From Candidatus Sulfotelmatobacter sp. (GTDB taxonomy: Bacteria > Vulcanimicrobiota > Vulcanimicrobiia > Vulcanimicrobiales > Vulcanimicrobiaceae): a DNA stretch of 64,000 nucleotides. Position 1 is the first letter of the stretch, and each line of letters opens with the position of its first letter. The position numbers and the translations under genes are program-made. Location of the stretch: the NCBI GenBank assembly GCA_035504415.1, contig DATJRY010000003.1:62001-126000 (forward strand). Direction: 5' to 3'. Positions 51,350 through 58,427 of the stretch are shown here, piece by piece. The notes under the pieces were generated by a model, which saw only the letters and a program-made list of their open reading frames with translations, searched no databases and was not told where the DNA came from.

Positions 51350-51957
51350 CGCCTCCGCTGACGCTCAGCGAGATCCAGCGCGACGCGCTCAAGGAAGTCG
51401 GCAACATCGGCGCCGGCCACGCGGCGACCGCGCTCTCGCAGCTGCTGAACACGACGGTCAAGCTCTCCGAGCCGACCATCGACGTGCTCAAGTTCCGCGA
51501 CCTCTCGACGCGGGTGGGAACCGGCGATCGCACCGTGGCGGCGCTGCACATGTACGTGCGGGGCGAGGCGCCCGGGCAGATGGTGGTGCTGTTCGACCGC
51601 GATCAGGCGCTCGAGTTCGTCAACGTCTTCATCAAGCGCATCATCGGCGACATCCAGATCTTCGACTCGATCGTCGACTCGACGCTCAAGGAGCTCGGGA
51701 ACATCATCGCCGGCTCGTACCTGACCGCGCTGATCTCGCTGACCGGGATCAACTTGCTCCCGTCGGTGCCGACGCTCTCGTACGGGACGATCCAGGCGGC
51801 GTTCCGCACGCTGATGTCGATCCTGCCCGATCAGGACGTGTTCCTGATCGAGTCGCAGTTCCTCGACAAGGACAAGGCCGTCTCGGGCCAATTCATCCTG
51901 ATTCCGGAGACCGGGTCGCTCCAACCGCTGCTCTCGGTTTTCGGCGTCGACGACTGA
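51346..51957 (+). CDS. cheC: Chemotaxis protein CheC (CheY-P phosphatase)
   Basis: 203 residues with both active-site helices intact: LKEVGNIGAGHAATALSQLL and LKELGNIIAGSYLTALISL, each with the Glu and Asn of the CheC/CheX/FliY phosphatase motif. It dephosphorylates CheY-P and in Bacillus also works with CheD (not in this window). ATG 51346 overlaps the cheY stop. Confidence 0.93.
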   Translation: MTPPLTLSEIQRDALKEVGNIGAGHAATALSQLLNTTVKLSEPTIDVLKFRDLSTRVGTGDRTVAALHMYVRGEAPGQMVVLFDRDQALEFVNVFIKRIIGDIQIFDSIVDSTLKELGNIIAGSYLTALISLTGINLLPSVPTLSYGTIQAAFRTLMSILPDQDVFLIESQFLDKDKAVSGQFILIPETGSLQPLLSVFGVDD

Positions 51958-51964
51958 GGACCCA

Positions 51965-51981
51965 CGCCGAGTCCCTCGGCG
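51965..51981 (+). promoter_or_regulatory. Hairpin just before cheA
   Basis: CGCCGAG and CTCGGCG form a 7-bp stem around TCC, directly upstream of GTAGGA and the cheA ATG. It may tune cheA translation relative to cheC. Confidence 0.4.
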
Positions 51982-51989
51982 GGTAGGAC

Positions 51990-54059
51990 ATGAACGACTT
52001 CTTCGACCGCTCCGAGTTCATCCAGTACTTCCGTGACGAGACGGACGAGCTGCTGCAAGCGATCGACGCCGATCTGCTGCGGCTCGAGCAGTTCGTCGAT
52101 ACGGGGACGATCGACGCCGAGATCGTGAACTCGCTCTTCCGCGCGCTGCACACGATCAAGGGCAGCGCGGGGATGCTCGAGTTCGGAGAAGTCCAGCAGG
52201 TCGCGCACAAGCTCGAGAACGTCTTCGACCTGCTGCGCAAAGACCGCATGCCGCTCACCGAGAGCGGGATCAACCTGCTGTTCGAAGGCCGCGACATGTT
52301 GACCGCGCTGGTGCGCGCGGCGGTCGACGAGGGCGAAGCGGCCCCCGCCGGGGTCGACGACTACGTCACGCGCCTGGACGACTTCGCGGCCGTCTACGAC
52401 TCGACCGCGCAGGCCATCGAGGGACCGCGTCCCACCGTCGAAGAGCACGACGAGCACCTCATCCCGCTCGACGCCGCCCAGGTGGCGGCCTTCGAGGCCG
52501 AAGTCGAACGACTGCTGGCCGCCGCGACGCAGGGAGGCCCCGCGGCCGCTCCCGCGCCGGCCGTTCCGGCGCCGGCTGCCGAGGCGAGCGAACCGGTCGA
52601 CGTGAACGCCGCGCAGGCCGCCGTGGACGCCCTGTTCGCCGCCGCGAGCGCGGCCAAGCCGGCCGCGCCGGAGAAGCCGGCGGCAGCCCCCGCCAAACCG
52701 GCCGCCAAGGCCGTCACACCCAAGCCCGAGGCGCCGGCCGAACCGGCGGCGCCCGCCCCGGCCCCCGCGGCGGCGTCCGCGGCGCCCGCTTCCGCGAACG
52801 GTGACGCCAAGCGCGCCGCCACCAAGAACCAGACGATCCGCGTCGACATCGAGCGGCTCGACATGCTGCTCAACCTGGTCGGCGAGCTGGTCATCAACCG
52901 CACCCGCATCTCGGACATCGCGGGGACGCTGGGCCGCGAGCTGGGCGGCAACGGCCGCTCCGACAACGGCCTCTCGCAGCTGGCCAAGGACCTCTCGGAG
53001 TCGTCCGCGCTCCTGGCGCGCACGACCAACGAGATCCAAGAGAGCATCATGAAGGTCCGCATGGTGCCGATCGGGCAGGTCTTCGACCGCTTCCCGCGGA
53101 TGGTGCGCGACCTGGCCAAGGCGCGCGGCAAGGAGATCCACCTCGAGATCGCCGGTGCCGAGACCGACCTCGACAAGACGATCGTCGACGAGGTCGGCGA
53201 ACCGCTGATGCATCTGGTCCGCAACTGCGTCGACCACGGCATCGAGCCGCCCGAGGTCCGTGAATCGCGCGGGAAGCCGCGCCACGGCACGATCCGTCTC
53301 AACGCCTACCACGAAGGCAACCAGGTCATCATCGAGATCGCCGACGACGGCGGCGGGATCGATCTGGCGCGGGTCCGCGAGAAGGGCATCCGCCTGGGCC
53401 TGATCACCGAGAACGACCGGCTGACCGATCGCGAGATCATCGAGCTGATCTTCACGCCGGGCTTCTCGACCGCCGATCAGATCACCGACGTCTCCGGCCG
53501 CGGCGTCGGGATGGATGTGGTCAAGAAGAACATCTTGCGGCTCAAGGGCGTCTTCGACGTCGACTCCGTGCAGGGCGAAGGCACGAAGTTCACCATGAAG
53601 CTGCCGCTGACGCTGGCCATCATCCAGGCCCTGCTGGTGCGCGTCGCCGACGAGCTGTACTCGATCCCGCTCGACGCGGTCATCGAGTCGCAGCGGATCG
53701 AGGCCGGCGAGGTCCGGACCGTCCACGGCGGCGAGGTCATCACGCTGCGCGGCCAGGTCGTGCCGCTGATCAGGGTCGGCGAGTTCTTCCGCCTCGACGC
53801 CCCGCGCGACCCCGACAAGGTCATGATCGTCATCGTCGGGCTGCAGGGCCGCCAGGTGGGGCTGGTCGTCGACTCGTTCCAGGGCGAACAGGAGATCGTC
53901 ATCAAGCCCCTCTCCGACGTCATCGGCCGCATCGCCGGCATCTCGGGCGCGACCATCCTGGGCAACGGCTCGATCTCCCTGATCATCGACGTCCACTCGC
54001 TGGTCGCCAGCGCCTACGGCGGCGGCCGGGTCACCCGCGCCGAGTTCTCGGGCGTGTAA
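51990..54059 (+). CDS. cheA: Chemotaxis histidine kinase CheA
   Basis: 689 residues. P1 Hpt domain with phosphoacceptor His54 in RALHTIKGSAGML; a long Ala/Pro-rich linker (about 175-270) replaces a recognisable P2 (CheY-binding) domain. P3 dimerisation helices begin at about 285 (IERLDMLLNLVGELVINRTR). P4 ATPase carries the N box HLVRNCVDHGIE, G1 DDGGGID and G2 GRGVGMDVVK. The P5 CheW-like domain is about 545-689. The kinase passes phosphate to CheY (and CheB if present). No receptor, cheR, cheB or cheD genes lie in this window. Confidence 0.96.
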   Translation: MNDFFDRSEFIQYFRDETDELLQAIDADLLRLEQFVDTGTIDAEIVNSLFRALHTIKGSAGMLEFGEVQQVAHKLENVFDLLRKDRMPLTESGINLLFEGRDMLTALVRAAVDEGEAAPAGVDDYVTRLDDFAAVYDSTAQAIEGPRPTVEEHDEHLIPLDAAQVAAFEAEVERLLAAATQGGPAAAPAPAVPAPAAEASEPVDVNAAQAAVDALFAAASAAKPAAPEKPAAAPAKPAAKAVTPKPEAPAEPAAPAPAPAAASAAPASANGDAKRAATKNQTIRVDIERLDMLLNLVGELVINRTRISDIAGTLGRELGGNGRSDNGLSQLAKDLSESSALLARTTNEIQESIMKVRMVPIGQVFDRFPRMVRDLAKARGKEIHLEIAGAETDLDKTIVDEVGEPLMHLVRNCVDHGIEPPEVRESRGKPRHGTIRLNAYHEGNQVIIEIADDGGGIDLARVREKGIRLGLITENDRLTDREIIELIFTPGFSTADQITDVSGRGVGMDVVKKNILRLKGVFDVDSVQGEGTKFTMKLPLTLAIIQALLVRVADELYSIPLDAVIESQRIEAGEVRTVHGGEVITLRGQVVPLIRVGEFFRLDAPRDPDKVMIVIVGLQGRQVGLVVDSFQGEQEIVIKPLSDVIGRIAGISGATILGNGSISLIIDVHSLVASAYGGGRVTRAEFSGV

Positions 54060-54084
54060 GGCTATGGTTGTCCGCCTGGACTCC

Positions 54085-54159
54085 TCGGCAAAAGCTGCCG
54101 ATATGTTGTTGGAAGCCCCCTGGGGGAATCGAGCCTCTTCGGCATGCCGCCGGGCTTCC
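54085..54159 (+). promoter_or_regulatory. Structured cheA-cheW intergenic segment
   Basis: Two nested elements lie ahead of cheW: a 6-bp hairpin TCGGCA-AAAGC-TGCCGA (54085-54101), and an 8-bp stem GGAAGCCC / GGGCTTCC (54111-54118 with 54152-54159) enclosing CCCCCTGGGGG- and CGGCATGCCG-type palindromes. A GCCGATAT box (54097-54104) resembles the sigma28 -10 seen before fliF and motA but lacks a good -35. It does not match any riboswitch class that I know. A 60-codon frame (54064-54246) crosses it and overlaps the cheW start, but its content is dictated by the palindromes. Confidence 0.35.
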
Positions 54160-54161
54160 GC

Positions 54162-54220
54162 GCATGGGGGCCCCGCGCCGCAGGCGTGGGGGGCGCGGAG
54201 CCAGGGGCGGAGCGCCGTTG
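54162..54220 (+). repeat. Palindromic repeat element, copy 2 (before cheW)
   Basis: The same element as at 9918-9974, same orientation. The last 37 bp (54184-54220) differ from copy 1 at two positions by eye. It ends GGGGCGGAGCGCCGTTG, and the final TTG (54218) is in frame with cheW, seven codons before the GTG at 54239. Confidence 0.7.
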
Positions 54221-54238
54221 AACCGGAGTGTGGTAATC

Positions 54239-54715
54239 GTGTCTGAGACCGTGCAGGTCGTCTCGTTCAAGCTGGGCTCGGAAGAGTACGGCGTCGAGAT
54301 CGCTCAAGTGCAGGAGATCAATCGCATGGTGGCCGTGACGCACGTGCCGCGTGCGCCGCAGTTCATGGAAGGCGTGATCAACCTGCGCGGGCAGCTGATT
54401 CCGATCATCGACTTGCGGACGCGCTTCGGCATGCCGCGTGCCGAGCACACCAAGAACACCCGCATCGTCGTCACCGACATCGGCGCGAAGCGGGTCGGCA
54501 TGGTGGTCGACTCGGTCTCCGAGGTGCTGCGCCTGCCCACCGACGCGATCGAAGACGCGCCGGAGATGATCACGGGCGTGGACACCGAGTACATCCGCGG
54601 GGTCGGCAAGATCGAGGACCGTCTGATCATCCTGCTCGACCTGGCCAAGATCATCACCGGCACCGAGAAGCGCGAGCTCGAAGCGGCCGACGTCGACGCC
54701 GTAGCCGTCGGTTAG
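54239..54715 (+). CDS. cheW: Chemotaxis coupling protein CheW
   Basis: 158 residues, SH3-like CheW fold: VVSFKLGSEEYGVEIAQVQE, PQFMEGVINLRGQLIPIIDL, RIVVTDIGAKRVGMVVDSVSE and RLIILLDLAKII. It links receptors to CheA. The start is uncertain: GTG 54239 (with GGAG ten bases upstream) gives the usual MSETVQVV opening, while TTG 54218 inside the repeat, with GGAG five bases upstream, would add seven residues. Confidence 0.94.
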   Translation: MSETVQVVSFKLGSEEYGVEIAQVQEINRMVAVTHVPRAPQFMEGVINLRGQLIPIIDLRTRFGMPRAEHTKNTRIVVTDIGAKRVGMVVDSVSEVLRLPTDAIEDAPEMITGVDTEYIRGVGKIEDRLIILLDLAKIITGTEKRELEAADVDAVAVG

Positions 54716-54719
54716 GGAG

Positions 54720-54738
54720 TCGGCGCGGTCGGCGCCGA
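54720..54738 (+). promoter_or_regulatory. Hairpin after cheW
   Basis: TCGGCGC and GCGCCGA pair around GGTCG, just past the cheW stop. No T-run follows, so termination would be weak; it may separate chemotaxis mRNA from the next genes by processing. Confidence 0.35.
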
Positions 54739-54748
54739 AGCCACGCGG

Positions 54749-54991
54749 GTGACCGAACAGACCGCCGCCCCGAACCCCGAGATCGCCGCGTCGCGCCCGT
54801 CGAGCTTTCCGCTCGCCCGCACGCTGGTGTGGCTCGGCATCGCCGGGGCGTCCGCCGCGCTGACGTTCGTCGCGCTGCGCGCGACGATGCGCCGCGCTCC
54901 CGCCGCCGACGAGACGACGGAGCGCATCCAAACCCTCATCGAGGAAGCCAACCGGCTGATCAAGGCGCTCGACGAGAAGAAGCCCACCTAG
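54749..54991 (+). CDS. Small single-pass membrane protein, unknown
   Basis: 80 residues: a polar N-terminus, one hydrophobic helix (LVWLGIAGASAALTFVAL, about 27-45) and a charged amphipathic C-terminal helix (TTERIQTLIEEANRLIKALD). No family is recognised. GTG start. Its stop overlaps the GTG of rlmD by one base, so they are translationally coupled. Confidence 0.6.
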   Translation: MTEQTAAPNPEIAASRPSSFPLARTLVWLGIAGASAALTFVALRATMRRAPAADETTERIQTLIEEANRLIKALDEKKPT

Positions 54992-56481
54992 TGGCCCTTC
55001 GGCCGCCTCGCACCGTGTCCGGGCTCGTGCCGGGCACCGTTGCGTCGGTTCGGTTCACCGATTTGCTCGCCAACGGGCAGGCCGTCGGCCGGATCAACGG
55101 GCTGGTCGTGTTCGTGAACGGGCCGCTGCCCGGCGAGCGGGCCCGGGTGCGGGTCACCCAGGTCAAGCCGAAGTACGGGGTCGGCGAGGTGGTGGCGTAC
55201 GAGTCGCAGTCGGAGATGCGGGTCAAGCCGTTCTGCGGCGTGTTCGGCGTGTGCGGCGGCTGCCAGGTCCAGCACCTCGCCTACCCGGCGCAACTGGCGT
55301 GGAAAGAGCAGATCGTGCGCAGCGCGCTGCGGCGCATCGGCGGCTTCACCGACGTCGTCGTGCAGCGCGCGGTCGGGATGACGCACCCGCGCAACTACCG
55401 CAACAAGATGGCGCTGGTGGTCGACCACCAGGCCGGCGAGACGGTGTTCGGCTTCTATCAGGCGCGCTCGCACGCGCTGGTCCGCATCGACACCTGTCCG
55501 GTCGTCCTGCCGCAGCTCGACGCCGCCATCGGCGGCCTGTACGACGCGGCGCGCGCGGCCGATTCGCGCGAAGCGTTCGCGAACGCCAAGCACGCTATCG
55601 TGCGCGCCGGCGCGGCGACCGGGCAAGCCGTGCTCTCGATCACCACGGAGCGCCAGTCGCCGGCGATCGCGCAGCAGGCCGCGGCGATCGCGCGCCGCGT
55701 GCGCGGCGTGGTCGGCATCTCGAACTCGTTCGAGCCGCGCACCGCGAATGCCGTGCTGGGCCGCAGGATGCTCTACCCCTGGGGCCAGCGCGAGATGGAA
55801 GAGACGATCGAAGGCGTGCGCTACCGCGTCTCGCCGGCCTCGTTCTTCCAGGTCAACAGCGAGATGGTCGGGCGCATCTTCCGCTTCTTGGCGCCGGGGG
55901 TCAAGCCGGGCCGCACCATCGTCGATCTGTACTGCGGCGCCGGAACGTTCGCGATCTACTTCGCCTCGCGCGGCGCGCAGGTCGTCGGCGTCGAGGAGAA
56001 CCCGGCCGCCGTGCGTGAGGCGCGCGAGAACGCGTCGGCCAACGCCGTCGAGGCCCGGGTGGTGTTCGTTGAAGGCCGCGTCGAGGGCGCCGTCGCGAAC
56101 AAGCACGGGAAAGAAGCACTGGCGAACGCCGAGATCGTGTTCCTGGACCCGCCGCGCAAGGGCAGCGACGCCGCCACGCTCGACGCGATCGCGTCGGTGC
56201 CGGTCCCGAACATCTGGTACCTCTCGTGCAACCCCGCGACGCTGGCGCGCGACCTGGCCTATCTCGCCAAGCACGGGTACAAGCTCGGCGTGGTGCAGCC
56301 GTTCGACATGTTCCCGCAGACCGGCCACGTCGAGACGCTGGTCACGCTGCACCACGTGGCCAAGGAGGCCGAGGTGCCGCGGACCGAGCGCGAGCCGACC
56401 CCGTGGGACGAGCAGATACCGCTGTGGCCGCCCGACGACCCGTTCGCGGCCCACGAATACCCCGACTTCGTCGAGCAGTAG
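54991..56481 (+). CDS. rlmD: 23S rRNA (uracil-C5)-methyltransferase, RlmD/TrmA family
   Basis: 496 residues. N-terminal TRAM RNA-binding domain (about 15-70), a 4Fe-4S cluster motif (CGVFGVCGGCQVQH plus the later Cys in RIDTCPVV), the FFQVNSEM block and the SAM-dependent domain with DLYCGAGTFAIYFA and FLDPPRKGSD. The catalytic Cys is in YLSCNPATLARD. The C-terminus carries a 30-residue acidic/Pro extension. It methylates U residues in 23S rRNA; whether the target is that of RlmD, RlmC or RlmCD cannot be told from sequence. Confidence 0.9.
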   Translation: MALRPPRTVSGLVPGTVASVRFTDLLANGQAVGRINGLVVFVNGPLPGERARVRVTQVKPKYGVGEVVAYESQSEMRVKPFCGVFGVCGGCQVQHLAYPAQLAWKEQIVRSALRRIGGFTDVVVQRAVGMTHPRNYRNKMALVVDHQAGETVFGFYQARSHALVRIDTCPVVLPQLDAAIGGLYDAARAADSREAFANAKHAIVRAGAATGQAVLSITTERQSPAIAQQAAAIARRVRGVVGISNSFEPRTANAVLGRRMLYPWGQREMEETIEGVRYRVSPASFFQVNSEMVGRIFRFLAPGVKPGRTIVDLYCGAGTFAIYFASRGAQVVGVEENPAAVREARENASANAVEARVVFVEGRVEGAVANKHGKEALANAEIVFLDPPRKGSDAATLDAIASVPVPNIWYLSCNPATLARDLAYLAKHGYKLGVVQPFDMFPQTGHVETLVTLHHVAKEAEVPRTEREPTPWDEQIPLWPPDDPFAAHEYPDFVEQ

Positions 56482-56489
56482 ACGGGCGG

Positions 56490-58427
56490 CTAGCGCCGCG
56501 CTTGCAGGACGTTGATCCACCCGTCAGGCCAGCTGCCGTTCGGGTTGCGCATCGCGTGATACAGGCCGGCCGGCTCGTCGACGGCAAGGACGTGCAAGAA
56601 GCGGTTCCCGTCGAACGCGACGGCGGTTTGTACGCTGCGATCGAGCGTCGGGAGGCGTTCGCCGCCGATCGCGCCGTTCACGTTGCCCCACGCGTCCCAG
56701 GCCCCGGTCGTCCGCCGGATCGTGTGCCACAGCGCGCCGCGCTGATCGATCGCCGCCACGTGCAGCTCGGCGTTGTCGCAGGCGATCGCGGCGAAGCGCA
56801 ACCGCCCGAGCTTCGCACCCGGTACGTGCGCGTCGACGTCGCGCCACGGCGCGGACCAGGTGCCGTTCGCGAGGCGCTGGGCGTGCCAGAGCCGCGCGTC
56901 CTGGTCGAGCGCGATCAGGTGGAGGTCGCCGGCATGGCTGGCCGCCGCCGCGACGAGCACGACCGGACCCAGTGCGGTACCGGCGCCGCGTTCGAGCGCG
57001 CCGTTGACGTCGAGCCACGGATCGGGCCAACTGCCGTTCCCGTCGCGTCGCGTCAGCCACGGCCGGCGGAGCGCATCCAGCGCGACGACCCACAGGTTGC
57101 CGCGCACGTCGGTAGTGCCGGTGACGTAGCTGATCTGACCGATCGAAGGATGACCGGCGCGCTGCACCTGCGCCTGAACGTCGCCCCACGCGTCCCACTT
57201 GCCGTTCTTCTGGCGGATCGAATGCCATAGCGTGCCGGCCTGGTCGATGAGCAGCCCGTTGACGCGCTCGTCGGAGAAGGTCGCGGCCGCGACGAGCAGC
57301 TTCGTATGCGGAGGCCCCGACGGGGTGATGCTCTCGAACGGGGTCCACGAACCGTTCCCGTTGCGCTGCGTGTGAAACACGAGGGCCTGTTCGCTGACGA
57401 TGAAGGCGTGGAAGTCGCCCGACGGACCCGCCGCCGCGGCGGCGAAACCGGTCGGTCCCTGCAGAACGAGCACCCGGTACGCATAGCCGTGGATGCCCGC
57501 GTACACGTTGTAGCCGTCGGTTGCCAAGCGGGTCTCGTAGTCGCCGCCCGGCACGCCGAAGAGGCTCGCCAAGAGCACGCTGCGGCCGATCGCCCCGTCC
57601 CGCGGATTGAGGTCGAAGAGGTAGCCGTTGCTGCCGACGATGAGCCGGTCGGCGAAAGGCAAGACGTCGACGCGCGGCCAGGTCGAGGACACGGCCCGGT
57701 TCCAGCTCGCGCGCTTCCAGTCGTTGCGGTCGATACCGTACGCGTAGCCGTGAACGCCGGCGTACACGAACTTCTCGTCGGCGGCGACGCGCGTCGTGTA
57801 GTCGCCGACGCCGACGCGGCTGCTGACGAGCAGGTTGTGCTCGATCTTGCCGCCGGTCGAGATCTGGTAGACGTAGCCGTTGCTGCCGGCGAAGATCCGC
57901 TGCTGCGCGAAGACGACGTTGACGGGCTGGTAGGCGGCGGTGCCGCCGACGGCGACGTCCCAGCGGGCTCGGCGCCAGTCGCCGAGATCCAAGCCGTAGA
58001 CGTATCCGTGCATGCCGATGAACAGTGAACGACCGTCGCTCGCCAGGCTCGGGCGGTAGTCCCCGGTGCCGAACCTGCTGCCGAGCAAGAGCTCGTGCAC
58101 GATCCTGCCGTTGCCCGGATCGAGCTCGTAGAGGTAGCCGTTCGAGCAGGCGAAGAGCCGCGCGCCTTGGATGAGCACGGCAGTGGGCTCGAACTTGCCG
58201 GTTCCACCGACGCCCGTCGTCCAGGCGGGGCGCGACCAGTCGTTGCGCGCGATCGCGTAGACGTAGCCGTGAACGCCGACGTACAGCCGGCTGCCGTCGG
58301 CCGTCACCGCGGTCGTATAGTCGCCGATCCCGATCGCGTCGGTCACGCGCAGCTTGTGGCGCACCGCGCCGGTGAGCGGATCGAGCTCGAGCGCGAAGCC
58401 GTTCGTGCCCAGCAGCATCGCGCTCAT
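56490..58427 (-). CDS. Double beta-propeller / tectonin-like repeat protein
   Basis: 645 residues, no signal peptide. Residues about 5-330 hold four or more units with GSNGYLYELDP, LLLGSRFGTGDY, LYVGVHGYVYG and DWKRASW, a PQQ/WD-like propeller. Residues about 340-640 hold a second repeat type, LWHAQRLANGTWSAPWRDVD, recurring about every 50-60 residues, like tectonin or sialidase-like lectin propellers. The ATG at 58427 overlaps the stop of the upstream DUF4157 gene (ATGA), so both are made from one mRNA, and this protein is probably its partner, targeting module or cargo. Ligand unknown. Confidence 0.7.
   Translation of the reverse strand: MSAMLLGTNGFALELDPLTGAVRHKLRVTDAIGIGDYTTAVTADGSRLYVGVHGYVYAIARNDWSRPAWTTGVGGTGKFEPTAVLIQGARLFACSNGYLYELDPGNGRIVHELLLGSRFGTGDYRPSLASDGRSLFIGMHGYVYGLDLGDWRRARWDVAVGGTAAYQPVNVVFAQQRIFAGSNGYVYQISTGGKIEHNLLVSSRVGVGDYTTRVAADEKFVYAGVHGYAYGIDRNDWKRASWNRAVSSTWPRVDVLPFADRLIVGSNGYLFDLNPRDGAIGRSVLLASLFGVPGGDYETRLATDGYNVYAGIHGYAYRVLVLQGPTGFAAAAAGPSGDFHAFIVSEQALVFHTQRNGNGSWTPFESITPSGPPHTKLLVAAATFSDERVNGLLIDQAGTLWHSIRQKNGKWDAWGDVQAQVQRAGHPSIGQISYVTGTTDVRGNLWVVALDALRRPWLTRRDGNGSWPDPWLDVNGALERGAGTALGPVVLVAAAASHAGDLHLIALDQDARLWHAQRLANGTWSAPWRDVDAHVPGAKLGRLRFAAIACDNAELHVAAIDQRGALWHTIRRTTGAWDAWGNVNGAIGGERLPTLDRSVQTAVAFDGNRFLHVLAVDEPAGLYHAMRNPNGSWPDGWINVLQARR

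Noticed and set aside
51831-53996. A 721-codon open frame antisense to cheA
   Set aside because: Same shadow pattern; cheA motifs are complete on the other strand.
54064-54246. A 60-codon gene between cheA and cheW
   Set aside because: Its content is imposed by the hairpins and the palindromic repeat; there is no ribosome site at the ATG, though the overlap with cheW is worth remembering.
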